36,196 nucleotides of DNA, from NCBI GenBank assembly GCA_937893155.1, contig CALBGU010000265.1, positions 1 through 36,196 of the forward strand. Reading direction: 5' to 3'. Positions 1-8,313 of this stretch are shown here, one piece after another; position 1 is the first letter of the stretch, and every line of letters starts with the position of its first letter. This DNA comes from an uncultured Treponema sp. (GTDB lineage Bacteria > Spirochaetota > Spirochaetia > Treponematales > Treponemataceae). The notes beneath the pieces were generated by a model. The model saw nothing but the letters and a program-made list of their open reading frames with translations. It was not told where the DNA came from and searched no databases. The position numbers and the translations under genes are program-made.

Positions 1-628
1 ATTTATTTCTGAATTGTTCGGAACTGTCGTCAAAAATATCTCGCAAAAGACGCACATAGCGGACGGTTGTTTCATAATTTTCTTGATTCGGGTCAAAATA
101 GCTTTTGCCAGCTTCTGCCATATTAAGCAAATTTTTTGCAACAGTCGCATAATCGCCGCGAAGGTCGACCCATGCCCACCGCCATTTTGTGTTCTCACCG
201 AATTCATCTACAAGCATATCGATTGCAAGCCCGAGTTTGCTCACCAGATAAAACCGTTTTTCTATCGGATAATTGTCAAGTTCTGCAAGTTTTTCGGAAT
301 ACTCGGAATACGGTGCATCAATGAGTTTTGTGACGACTTCACCCAAATAAATATTTGCGCGCATTATGGATTTTCGTGCATTTTCCAGCGCCTCATTGTT
401 TTTTGTTTCAAGGATTGCCACTGAAACTTTGTTGATAATGATATAAATCGTTGCAATATAAATTGCATCTTCCACGAGCTGAATTTTTGAATAGGCAGAA
501 CCGCTTTCGCTTTGTTTTATTTTTTCCAAGAGCATTTTTTCGCGTGCCTGATATTTTTTTATAAGCTCACGATATGGAGTCGTGCGAGTTTCAAAACGCT
601 CTCTGCTTTCTTCTGTGATTTTTGCCAT
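1..628 (-). CDS. Conserved hypothetical protein, truncated by the window edge
   Basis: An open frame of 209 codons starts at ATG 628 and runs off the left edge without a stop. The start is supported by a GGAGG sequence lying in the last codons of recN, 7 nt upstream, with only 2 nt between the recN stop and this ATG, so it is the last visible gene of the degT-nadK-recN operon. The visible protein is soluble and largely helical, with a basic/acidic N-terminal stretch (MAKITEESRERFETRTTPYR) and no signal peptide or membrane segment. I recognise no catalytic motif. The family is unknown to me; tight coupling to recN does not by itself imply a DNA repair role. Confidence 0.8.
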   Translation of the reverse strand, partial: MAKITEESRERFETRTTPYRELIKKYQAREKMLLEKIKQSESGSAYSKIQLVEDAIYIATIYIIINKVSVAILETKNNEALENARKSIMRANIYLGEVVTKLIDAPYSEYSEKLAELDNYPIEKRFYLVSKLGLAIDMLVDEFGENTKWRWAWVDLRGDYATVAKNLLNMAEAGKSYFDPNQENYETTVRYVRLLRDIFDDSSEQFRNK

Positions 629-630
629 TC

Positions 631-2322
631 TTAGCCTCCAAATTTCTTGAGCATCATACGGGCGTGTTCGAGCGATTCTGGAGAAGCCGCATCGCCTGAT
701 AACATTCGCGCAATTTCAAGAACGCGCTCTTCCTCCGAAAGAACCCGAACGTGAGTCGATGTTTTTCCGTCGGAAACTGCCTTCTGTATCTTTATTTGAG
801 TATCGGCATAAACCGCGATACTGGCTAGATGCGTAATGCACAAAATCTGTTTTTTATCAGCGAGCATTTTCATATGGTCGCCTACGGAAACCGCAATTTG
901 ACCGCCGATTCCAGTGTCGATTTCGTCGAAAATCAGCGTGGAAACCATATCGCTTTGCGCCAAAATGGTTTTGATAGCAAGCATAACGCGCGAAAGTTCA
1001 CCGCCGGAAGCAATCTTTGCGAGTGGCAAAAGCGGAGAGCCGGGATTCGCGCTGATAAGAAATTCCTCACTGTCAATGCCGAATTGGGTGCATTGAAGCA
1101 TTTTCGGGTCGTCAATTTTTTCTACATTGACACTGAATTTTGTGCCTGCCATTCCGAGTTTTTGCAAAATCTGCTCCACGCCGACCGACATTCTAAATGC
1201 CGCTGCCGCTCTTGAAGCCGAAATTGCCACCGCCTGCTTGTATGCCGTGTGCACAAGCGATTCGATTTCTTTTGTCAGAGAAGTTCTGTCTGCTTCTGAA
1301 CCGCCGAGTTTTTCGAGCTGCGTTTTTGCGCTTTGGCAATAGGCAATTACTTCCGAAATCGGCGCTGTTGAACTCGATGCGTATTTTTTCTTGAGCTTGT
1401 GCAGCGTCTCGAGCCGTTCCTGCACCGCCGTAAGCCGCTCGGGGTCAAACACCAGATTTCTCTCGTAATTGCGAAATTCGTCGGAAATATCTGAAATTTC
1501 GTAAAAAGCGGCTTCCACCCGTTCATAAAGCGGCGAAATTTTTTTGTCAAGCTCGGCAACGTGCGATACCGATTGACGAAGCCGTTTTAAGATGGGAACC
1601 ACGGCTTCATCTGCGCCTGAAAGCAAATTGTTGATGTCCTCAATGCCCGAATAAAGCCGCTCGAACGATGACAGCCGCGTTTCTTCTTCCTCAAGCTCGT
1701 CGTCTTCGCCCGCTTTTAGCTTTGCGTCTTCAATTTCTTTGACCGCAAACGACAGCATATCGATTTTTTGCCGGCGGGTTGCGTCGTTTGAATTAAGCTC
1801 GGCTAAAAGTTGACGTTTTTGGCAAAGCTCGGTGTAAACGCTCGTGAACGCAGAAACTTCCGCCGTGATTCCCGCATAGGAGTCCAAAAAACGACGGTGC
1901 TCGGAAACGCGCATCAGCGATTGATGTTCGTGCTGTCCGTGAATATCCACGAGGTACGACGAAAATTCGGTCAATTCGCTTCGGGTAACGGGACTTCCTC
2001 CAATCCACGCAGACGATTTTCCGGTGGAACGGATTTGGCGGCGGAGCAAAATCCTGCCGTCTTCGAGTTCAATGTCGTGGTCGGAAAGCCAATGCAGTGC
2101 TTCTTTGTTTTCAACCGTAAACGTGCCCGAAACGTGCGCTTCGCCGCAGCCCGAGCGGATTTGTTCAATGCCGCCACGTCCGCCGAGCAAAAAAGACAGC
2201 GCGCCGATTAAAATTGATTTTCCTGCACCTGTTTCGCCGCTCAAAATCGTAAATCCCTTGTTAAATTCAAGAGAAGCCTCGTCTATAAGAGCGAAATCCT
2301 TTATGTTTAAATCCTCAAGCAA
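631..2322 (-). CDS. recN: DNA repair protein RecN (SMC-like ATPase)
   Basis: RecN is a cytoplasmic SMC-family ATPase that acts early in recombinational repair of double-strand breaks. The 563-residue protein has the full set of motifs: Walker A GETGAGKS at residues 29-36, ABC signature SGGELSR at about 439, Walker B LIFDE at about 463-467 and a downstream switch His near 498. Between the two halves lies a long charged region expected to form the antiparallel coiled coil. Length is normal for RecN. The start is a TTG at 2322 overlapping the nadK stop by 8 nt, with GGGAGG about 7 nt upstream, so translation is probably coupled to nadK. Identification is secure from motifs. Confidence 0.96.
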   Translation of the reverse strand: MLEDLNIKDFALIDEASLEFNKGFTILSGETGAGKSILIGALSFLLGGRGGIEQIRSGCGEAHVSGTFTVENKEALHWLSDHDIELEDGRILLRRQIRSTGKSSAWIGGSPVTRSELTEFSSYLVDIHGQHEHQSLMRVSEHRRFLDSYAGITAEVSAFTSVYTELCQKRQLLAELNSNDATRRQKIDMLSFAVKEIEDAKLKAGEDDELEEEETRLSSFERLYSGIEDINNLLSGADEAVVPILKRLRQSVSHVAELDKKISPLYERVEAAFYEISDISDEFRNYERNLVFDPERLTAVQERLETLHKLKKKYASSSTAPISEVIAYCQSAKTQLEKLGGSEADRTSLTKEIESLVHTAYKQAVAISASRAAAAFRMSVGVEQILQKLGMAGTKFSVNVEKIDDPKMLQCTQFGIDSEEFLISANPGSPLLPLAKIASGGELSRVMLAIKTILAQSDMVSTLIFDEIDTGIGGQIAVSVGDHMKMLADKKQILCITHLASIAVYADTQIKIQKAVSDGKTSTHVRVLSEEERVLEIARMLSGDAASPESLEHARMMLKKFGG

Positions 2323-3160
2323 GTGGACCTCCCGACCAATTCAGTTTTGCTCGCAATGCGCCGTAAAATTTATCTGGGCTGCAGCCGACGAGAATAGCCT
2401 TTTCTTTTTGTCTAGTGATTTTTATGCAGTCGCCTGTGTGCAAATCTTCGGGAATTTGCCCATCTACCGCCATTATGCTGCTCGGACTTCGCGACGGCAA
2501 TATCTTGATTTTTATAACGCCGTGAGAACTCAAAACGAGCGGGCGTGCTGAAAGCGAGAATGAATTGACCGGCGTTAAAATGAGCGCATCTATTTCTGGG
2601 TCAACGATTGGACCGCCTGCTGCTGCTGAATAGGCGGTGCTTCCCGTTGCCGTTGAAATGACAACTCCATCGGATTTAAAAACGCCTAAAGAAATATCGT
2701 TGTACGAAATATCCATCGCGATAATTTGCGCCGAAGCTCCTGCGCCCACAAAAATTTCGTTGAGTCCGGAGCGAGTGAGCCGCGTTTGTCCGTTTCTGAT
2801 GATTTCTGCTTGAACCAAACTGCGTTCTGCAAGTTCGCTTTTGCCGCTTAAAAACGTATCAAGCACTTTTTTCCATTCGCCAATTTCCACGCTGGCAATA
2901 AACCCGAATTCGCCGAGATTTACGGGGAAAATCGGGATTCCGAGCGGGGCGCAACCGCGGGCTGCGAATAAAACGGTGCCGTCACCGCCGAGGGTGATAA
3001 CAAAATCAGAGCCTGCGAATGGATATTCGGAACTAAATCCATTGTACAAAAAAATTTCAGAGCGAATCGACAGTGCTTCGAGATATGTTTTGATTTCTTC
3101 GCCTAATGCGGTGGATTCGCGTTTGTAGGTGTTTACGACAATGATGCATTTTTTTTCCAT
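2315..3160 (-). CDS. nadK: NAD kinase
   Basis: NAD kinase phosphorylates NAD to NADP, the only de novo route to NADP. The 281-residue product shows the hallmark GGDGT at residues 58-62 and the NLGEFGF motif at 81-87, plus the glycine-rich STATGSTAYS segment in the C-terminal half. I chose ATG 3160, which has GGAG 6 nt upstream; an in-frame TTG at 3172 is possible but leaves no room for a ribosome site. It lies 14 nt after the DegT-like gene and overlaps recN by 8 nt, forming one operon. The nadK-recN pairing occurs in many bacteria. Confidence 0.95.
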   Translation of the reverse strand: MEKKCIIVVNTYKRESTALGEEIKTYLEALSIRSEIFLYNGFSSEYPFAGSDFVITLGGDGTVLFAARGCAPLGIPIFPVNLGEFGFIASVEIGEWKKVLDTFLSGKSELAERSLVQAEIIRNGQTRLTRSGLNEIFVGAGASAQIIAMDISYNDISLGVFKSDGVVISTATGSTAYSAAAGGPIVDPEIDALILTPVNSFSLSARPLVLSSHGVIKIKILPSRSPSSIMAVDGQIPEDLHTGDCIKITRQKEKAILVGCSPDKFYGALRAKLNWSGGPLA

Positions 3161-3174
3161 AAAACACTCCAAGA

Positions 3175-4218
3175 TTACGGCAATGCCGCAAGCACTTTAG
3201 AAATCGTTTGAATGTGCGATGATTTTAAGCGCGGATAAAGCGGAATTTGCACCGTGCGCGAAAAAAGCGAAAACGCTGTTTTTAGATTTTCCCGTTCTGA
3301 TTCAGAAATTTCATCACTGATAAGCGAAATTGCGGAATCCTGAAATGCCATTTTCGATTCGATTTCTTTTCGCTCCAAAAACGAAAGCACGTCTTTTACG
3401 CCGTCCGACACGACGAGCGGAAATCCTGCCGCGGTAAAATCGCAGTCTGCGCCGCGCGGAAGAGTCTTGTGCCTCCGCGACTGAAGCACGCTGGAGCGAA
3501 ATACCGAGGCGATAGTTCGGCGGATTTCTTCATTTTTGCGCCATTCTTTGAGCGACACTAAACAGAGCGCACAATTCAAATCGGGAAGAATATCGCTGGA
3601 TACCATTTTTCTGAAAATCGGGGCAAATGCTTCCCACGCGCTTTTTTGAGAAAAACACAGTGCCGCGCCGCCGCCTGCGGTTACAATGTCCGTTGCTTCC
3701 AAGCCCCACACGGCAATTTCGGCAAAGGTTCCAGATTTTTTTTCTCCGAGCGAACCGCCTGCGCTTTCGCTTATGTCTTCAATAATAGGAACACCCAATT
3801 CTGCGATTTGTGCGATGTCTTCGGGAATTTGCCCGAACGGCTGTGAAATGATGATTGCCCGTCCGCCCTGTTCTATGGCGGCTGCGGCGGTTTGGGCGGT
3901 GATACAAAACGTAGATTCATCGACTTCGGCAAGAATGACCGAAAAACCTGCTTCCTCAATGGCGATTTTTTGCCATTTTGGTGCAAGCGCGCTGATGACG
4001 ATTGCGGATTTTTCGGGAAGCAAAAGTGCCTTCAATGCGCGTGAGAGTGCGATTGACGTGTTTCTGAAAACGACGGCGCCTTCTAAGTTCAAAAAATTTT
4101 TGATTTCGGAAACAAAACGGGCGTTTATGTCGCCAGGACCGATTTTTTCATCGACCATACACGTCAAAACGGAATCCATTTCTTTTCTGCGAATTGTCGG
4201 GCTGAAAAGTTGAATCAT
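3175..4218 (-). CDS. DegT/DnrJ/EryC1-fold protein lacking the PLP lysine
   Basis: The 347-residue protein has the layout of the DegT/DnrJ/EryC1/StrS sugar aminotransferase family (fold type I). The conserved segment giving the pyridine-nitrogen Asp is present (PIIEDISESAGG, D148), followed by the GxxK region. In active enzymes that region has a Lys forming the PLP Schiff base just before a glycine-rich turn; here the codon is GAC, giving LEATDIVTAGGGAAL with D177 at the Lys position. The protein is therefore either a PLP-binding or sensory pseudo-enzyme or a dehydratase-like variant without the internal aldimine. It is the first gene after a consensus promoter and has AAGGTG upstream of ATG 4218. 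The substrate is unknown; no sugar-nucleotide genes are adjacent. Confidence 0.72.
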   Translation of the reverse strand: MIQLFSPTIRRKEMDSVLTCMVDEKIGPGDINARFVSEIKNFLNLEGAVVFRNTSIALSRALKALLLPEKSAIVISALAPKWQKIAIEEAGFSVILAEVDESTFCITAQTAAAAIEQGGRAIIISQPFGQIPEDIAQIAELGVPIIEDISESAGGSLGEKKSGTFAEIAVWGLEATDIVTAGGGAALCFSQKSAWEAFAPIFRKMVSSDILPDLNCALCLVSLKEWRKNEEIRRTIASVFRSSVLQSRRHKTLPRGADCDFTAAGFPLVVSDGVKDVLSFLERKEIESKMAFQDSAISLISDEISESERENLKTAFSLFSRTVQIPLYPRLKSSHIQTISKVLAALP

Positions 4219-4250
4219 ATATCACCTTATTAAATCGCGTATTTCTTGAA

Positions 4251-4279
4251 AGTATAGCAGTTTGCAAAATGTGTGTCAA
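4251..4279 (-). promoter_or_regulatory. Sigma-70 promoter of the degT-nadK-recN operon
   Basis: On the minus strand TTGACA (4279-4274) and TATACT (4256-4251) are separated by exactly 17 nt. The predicted start is near 4244, giving a leader of about 26 nt to ATG 4218 with a ribosome site. The -35 box overlaps the stop codon of the upstream ABC-permease fusion gene, so this promoter separates two otherwise contiguous co-directional gene groups. Confidence 0.75.
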
Positions 4280-6456
4280 ATTCGGCGACGGCGCAAAAAT
4301 GCAGAAAAAAATGCGGCAGCGACCACGAAAATCACGGGGAAAACGAGCGTGAGAAAAAGCGTCAGGCGCATTGCAGACACGAATTCTGCGGTATCGGTTA
4401 TTTTGTAGAGCGCATACGTTGACGTGGCGGAGTGTTTGAGCGCGGCAAGGTCGTCGGAGTTCTGCAAATGCAACACGGAGGAGAGCAGAAAATCCAAATT
4501 GCGAAAATCGGGGACAGCGCCCGTGTTGATGTAGCTGAGCATAAGGCTTGCGGCAAAATACTGGTCGCCGAGCGCGATAATCCCGCCTTTTTCTGCGCCA
4601 AGAAAATACTGCGCGCTATTTCCGTCTGCGGTTTTTGGCACACGAAACGGATTGGTATCAATAATGTATTCGCCCTCGTTTTGTTTTTTCATAAGCCACG
4701 CCGCATTGGTTGTTGCTAAAAGCGGTGTGCCGTCTTCAATTTCCACGGGATTGCCCCAAAAAACGGTAACGCCTTCTTTTGCCTTGCGCTGCGGCAAAAT
4801 GGAAATCCAAAGCGGATAGTTAAAGATGTCTTGCCGCGTCTGAGTTGCGTTTTCGTCTGCGCTGTCCAAGATGATTTGGCTTGAAGAAATATCCGCAACA
4901 ATTTCATTTTTGATGCTGATTCCTTTTGACTCAAGCAGCGGCAAAATAAAATCTTCTTTTCGCTCGCTGACTGTCCAATCCGAAGAAATATCCACGTCGA
5001 GCGCGCTGACGGCGAAAAATGCCCGTCCGCCTGCGTCCAAAAAGTGCGAAATTGCTTCTGCGCCTACTTGCGAAAATGTGCTTGAGCCGAAAACGACAAT
5101 CGGAATGGCGGGGTCAAGGTCTGTTTCAGACAAATCTGCACCTAAAATTGCGTGCGTTTTTACGCCTGCGCTTTCAAGCCACGGGCGCACATACGAATAA
5201 TCCGAATCGATGTCTAAGCCGTTTCCGCTGATGATGAGCGCGCGCCGTTCGATGCCTGAAACGATGGTTTCGACGGCGGAAGTCAGGTCGTATTCGAGCG
5301 TGGCGGCGGAAAGTTCAAACGGTATGACGTGCGATTTGTCCAAATATTCCAGCACGATTGCACTGTAGACGCTGATGTACTCGGTTTTGTTTTTGCCTGC
5401 CGCGCGAAGTTGCTGCGGCTGCAAGCCATATCCTGCGATTTGCGCTTCACCTTTTTGTGAATTGGGATTGATGATTGACAATTTTATTCGTGCATTTTTC
5501 TGCGCGTATTGCAACAAAAAATCCTGCACATCGCGAACTTGCGGATACAATCGCTTTAATTCCGGCGATAAAAAATAGGTTATGCGGAGGATTTCATCAG
5601 CTTTGTTCAATGCCCGTTCGCTGTATGCGGACACAGAAAATTGTTTTTCGCGGCTAAAATCGACTCTCAAAAAGAGTTTTGAAGAAATAGCCGTCAACAA
5701 AATGCAATTCAGTGTAAAAAAAACAAAAAGCCGTGTATATGTTTTTCCGCCTCTTTTGAGCGTAAAAACGAACGCCGTAGTCGCCAAAAAAAACAGCGTC
5801 CAAATCACAAAAAATGCGATGTCGCGGGTGTCTGCAATGCCTTTTCCTGCTGCGTCAAAATGCCACGCAAAACTTACCATTTGGATTACGTCCAAAAGCC
5901 GCCCCGTAATGCCGGTATACACCGCCAAAAGATGCGCTCCATTGAAGGCTGCAAGAACGATGGCGCTCACAAAAAATGCAAGCGCGCTGTTGGGGCATAA
6001 AACATTCACAAAAAGCGATACGCAAAGAGCGAAAATGCCGTATAAAAAAATCCCGAAGAATCCTAAAAAAAGTTGTCCGAAATCGATGTCTCCAAAAAAT
6101 GACACGCATAACGGAATCAACAAAAGCAAAAAATTCATTGCAAAAAAGGCAATGGCGAGCGCGGTTTGTTTTGCCAAAAAAAGAAAAAGTGCGTGTAATG
6201 GTGCACATTCATCGAATGGTTTTAGCCGTGCGGTTATCGCAAGCAACGGAATGGCAAGAACGCACAAAGAGGGGATTGCCGAAAAGAAAAATCGCAAATC
6301 CGAAGTCGCATTGCCGGAAAAAAATTGGGAGCCGAAAAAAAATCGAGCCGCCGTCGCAACTGCATAAAACGCCCATGCCACATAAAAAAGTGCACTCGTT
6401 CGAATGGAAAAAAGTTCTTTTTTTAACATTCCGATGAATTTTTGTTTTGTAGCCAT
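4276..6456 (-). CDS. ABC-2 permease / GldG-type auxiliary domain fusion
   Basis: The 726-residue protein joins two parts that are separate genes (gldF and gldG) in Bacteroidota. Residues about 1-250 contain roughly six hydrophobic helices typical of ABC-2 permeases. A further membrane helix (about 265-285) precedes a large extracytoplasmic segment (about 290-690) resembling the GldG/ABC_transp_aux domain, with the recognisable start VDFSREKQFSVSAYSERAL. A final helix lies near 695-718, followed by RRRR at the tail. It sits 16 nt after the ABC ATPase gene, which supplies the nucleotide-binding subunit. The substrate is unknown; in related clusters these are called gliding-motility-type transporters, but no gliding machinery is seen and the name should not be read as function. 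Confidence 0.8.
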   Translation of the reverse strand: MATKQKFIGMLKKELFSIRTSALFYVAWAFYAVATAARFFFGSQFFSGNATSDLRFFFSAIPSLCVLAIPLLAITARLKPFDECAPLHALFLFLAKQTALAIAFFAMNFLLLLIPLCVSFFGDIDFGQLFLGFFGIFLYGIFALCVSLFVNVLCPNSALAFFVSAIVLAAFNGAHLLAVYTGITGRLLDVIQMVSFAWHFDAAGKGIADTRDIAFFVIWTLFFLATTAFVFTLKRGGKTYTRLFVFFTLNCILLTAISSKLFLRVDFSREKQFSVSAYSERALNKADEILRITYFLSPELKRLYPQVRDVQDFLLQYAQKNARIKLSIINPNSQKGEAQIAGYGLQPQQLRAAGKNKTEYISVYSAIVLEYLDKSHVIPFELSAATLEYDLTSAVETIVSGIERRALIISGNGLDIDSDYSYVRPWLESAGVKTHAILGADLSETDLDPAIPIVVFGSSTFSQVGAEAISHFLDAGGRAFFAVSALDVDISSDWTVSERKEDFILPLLESKGISIKNEIVADISSSQIILDSADENATQTRQDIFNYPLWISILPQRKAKEGVTVFWGNPVEIEDGTPLLATTNAAWLMKKQNEGEYIIDTNPFRVPKTADGNSAQYFLGAEKGGIIALGDQYFAASLMLSYINTGAVPDFRNLDFLLSSVLHLQNSDDLAALKHSATSTYALYKITDTAEFVSAMRLTLFLTLVFPVIFVVAAAFFSAFLRRRRI

Positions 6457-6472
6457 TTTTCTTTTTCCTTTT

Positions 6473-7177
6473 TTAGCTTTCAGAAAGTTTTATGAATGAA
6501 TCTTCAAGCGTTTTGCAACCGGTATTTTGTGCGATTTGTGCTGCGGTTCCGCTTGCGGCAATTCTTCCTTTTTTTAGGATAAAAATTTTTTCGGCGAGCG
6601 CATCAACTTCCTGCATCAAATGCGTTGAAAGCAAAACTGTTCGCTCTTTGCCCAGCTTTTTTACCAGATTTCGCATTTGCTTTATCTGAGACGGGTCAAG
6701 CCCGCTTGCAGGCTCGTCAAGCACGATAACGCGCGGATTATGGACAAGGGCGGCGGCAAACGATACGCGCTGGGAAAAGCCTTTGGAAAGCGTTTTGGTC
6801 TTTTTATCAAGAACGCTCTCGAGGGCGCAATCCGCAATAACGCGCTCCATCGCTGTTTTTTGCGCAGAACCAAAAATTCCGCGCATTTCGCAGGCGTATT
6901 TGAGCATTTCCCACACCGTAAAATCTGCGTACAGCACGGGGATTTCGGGAACGTAGCCTGTATTTTCTTTTATCGATTCTGCGTCCTCGCTCCCGCAAAC
7001 GCGCACAATGCCCGCACTGGCAAAATGCAATGCGCACACGGCACGGAGTATCGTGGTTTTTCCCGCTCCGTTTTCGCCCAAAAGCGCCGTGATTTCGCCT
7101 GAATTTACGGTCATTGTCACGTTTTCTACTGCTGATTTTCCGCCGTATTGCTTGCAAAAATCAATCAATTCTATCAT
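6473..7177 (-). CDS. ABC transporter ATP-binding protein (GldA-like)
   Basis: The 234-residue protein is a compact ABC ATPase: Walker A GENGAGKT (34-41), signature LSKGFSQR (130-137), Walker B VIVLDEP (150-156), D-loop SGLDP and switch H186. The signature has the FSQR form common in ABC-2-type exporters. It starts 2 nt after the RNase Z stop, with no clear Shine-Dalgarno, suggesting translational coupling, and is followed 16 nt later by its likely membrane partner. It would energise export or a membrane-remodelling process by that permease. Confidence 0.9.
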   Translation of the reverse strand: MIELIDFCKQYGGKSAVENVTMTVNSGEITALLGENGAGKTTILRAVCALHFASAGIVRVCGSEDAESIKENTGYVPEIPVLYADFTVWEMLKYACEMRGIFGSAQKTAMERVIADCALESVLDKKTKTLSKGFSQRVSFAAALVHNPRVIVLDEPASGLDPSQIKQMRNLVKKLGKERTVLLSTHLMQEVDALAEKIFILKKGRIAASGTAAQIAQNTGCKTLEDSFIKLSES

Positions 7178-7179
7178 TT

Positions 7180-8106
7180 TTAATCAACATAAGGGATTTC
7201 AATTTGCATTCTATCACGCGTTAAAAATGCTTCGGGATAATTTTCGCGCGCCGCATCGAGCAATGTCGGCAATTCGCGGTCGTTGTAGCGCGGGCTGTAA
7301 TGGATAAGCCCCATTCTCAGCACATTTGCATCTTTTGCGATTCTGCCCGCCTGCCGCGCTGTCATGTGCTTTTTTTCGCGCGCTTGGTCGGCGTGCTCAT
7401 CGGCAAACATTCCTTCGCAAATCAAAAGGTCGCTGCCTTGCACTTCCTTTGCGATTGACGGCAAATAGAGCGTATCGGTAACGTAGCTGAATTTTCGCCC
7501 GCTGCGTTCTTTTCCCAGCACTTGTTCTGGCGTGACTGGAGTTCCGTTTTCGCTCTCAACGGTTTCGCCGTGCTGCAATTTTCCCCACAAAGGACCGCGC
7601 GGAACGCCGAGCGCAAGGGCTTTTTCAGGCGAAAATTCCCCCGGGCGCGGCAATTCCTCAAGCGTGTAGCCCACGCACGTTTTGGAATGTTCAAGCGGGA
7701 ATGCCCTGATATAAAATCCATCGCCAGAATGAACAACGCACGGCGCTGTAATTTCTTTTACGATAATGGGATAATTGATATACATATCAAGCACTTTTCG
7801 GCTTGTTTCAATATATTCTGCGATTTTGGGCGGACCGTAAATATAAAGAGGCTCGTTTCGGTCAACCTGACTTGACAGCATTAAAATGCCGGGTAACCCT
7901 GTAACGTGGTCAGAATGAGTATGAGATACAAAAATTGCATTGATTTTTTTCCATTTCAGATTCAGCCGCCGCAGTGACACCTGCGTTCCCTCTCCGCCGT
8001 CAAACAAAAACAAATCGCCGTCCCGTCGAAGCAACACCGACGTAAGATGACGATACGGCAACGGCATCATTCCGCCGCAGCCCAAAACAAAAGCTTCCAT
8101 ATTCAT
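7180..8106 (-). CDS. rnz: Ribonuclease Z (tRNA 3'-processing endonuclease)
   Basis: RNase Z cleaves tRNA precursors lacking an encoded CCA at the discriminator base. The 308-residue protein is a metallo-beta-lactamase-fold nuclease with the zinc motif SHTHSDH (H62, H64, D66, H67), the later metal ligand region SYVTDTLY and the terminal LIHYSPRY histidine. I place the start at ATG 8106 (MNMEAF). Reading upstream would run into the tRNA gene, and a -10-like TATAGT ends 7 nt before this ATG. The gene lies just after a tRNA-Arg that has no encoded CCA, its own class of substrate. It heads the rnz-ABC ATPase-permease operon. Confidence 0.92.
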   Translation of the reverse strand: MNMEAFVLGCGGMMPLPYRHLTSVLLRRDGDLFLFDGGEGTQVSLRRLNLKWKKINAIFVSHTHSDHVTGLPGILMLSSQVDRNEPLYIYGPPKIAEYIETSRKVLDMYINYPIIVKEITAPCVVHSGDGFYIRAFPLEHSKTCVGYTLEELPRPGEFSPEKALALGVPRGPLWGKLQHGETVESENGTPVTPEQVLGKERSGRKFSYVTDTLYLPSIAKEVQGSDLLICEGMFADEHADQAREKKHMTARQAGRIAKDANVLRMGLIHYSPRYNDRELPTLLDAARENYPEAFLTRDRMQIEIPYVD

Positions 8107-8113
8107 AAACGCA

Positions 8114-8142
8114 ACTATACAATAATTCTGTTTTTTTGGGAA
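8114..8142 (-). promoter_or_regulatory. Promoter of rnz, probably leaderless
   Basis: Minus strand TTCCCA (8142-8137), 17 nt, TATAGT (8119-8114), then 7 nt to ATG 8106. The expected transcription start falls 1 nt before the ATG. No Shine-Dalgarno is present. It matches the geometry of the bpt and precorrin-2 dehydrogenase promoters in this window. Confidence 0.55.
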
Positions 8143-8156
8143 TTCCGTTTTGAAAT

Positions 8157-8185
8157 AAAAAAAAGCCCTGCAAACATCTTGCAGG
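8157..8185 (-). terminator. Rho-independent terminator of tRNA-Arg
   Basis: Reading the minus strand, CCTGCAA (8185-8179) pairs with TTGCAGG (8173-8167) around a 5-nt loop, followed after GC by a run of eight T (8164-8157). It lies 6 nt past the mature 3' end of the tRNA, so it ends the tRNA transcript upstream of the rnz promoter. Confidence 0.88.
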
Positions 8186-8190
8186 ACTTC

Positions 8191-8265
8191 TGACACTTAG
8201 AGGACTCGAACCTCCGACCGTCGGCTTAGAAGGCCGATGCTCTAATCCAGCTGAGCTAAAGTGCC
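8191..8265 (-). tRNA. tRNA-Arg (anticodon UCU)
   Basis: The 75-nt cloverleaf on the minus strand starts GGCACTT and ends AAGTGTC plus discriminator A; the acceptor stem pairs fully with one G-U. The anticodon stem TCGGC/GCCGA encloses the loop CTTCTAA, giving anticodon UCU (Arg, AGA/AGG). The T-arm carries GGTTCGAGTCC. CCA is not encoded, so maturation would need RNase Z, whose gene is next door, and CCA addition. A terminator follows directly. Confidence 0.97.
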
Positions 8266-8313
8266 GTCGGAAAAATATAATAGCGCGATTGCATTTTTTT
8301 TGCAAGTGCTTTT

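Noticed and set aside
5582..6367. A 261-codon Lys-rich plus-strand frame in the permease fusion gene
   Set aside because: It is antisense to membrane helices; Phe/Leu-rich codons read backwards give Lys/Glu-rich sequence. No start signals.
8107..8196. N-terminal extension of RNase Z into the tRNA region
   Set aside because: The extension would be translated through the tRNA-Arg terminator and 3' end; the family N-terminus and a promoter -10 place the start at 8106.
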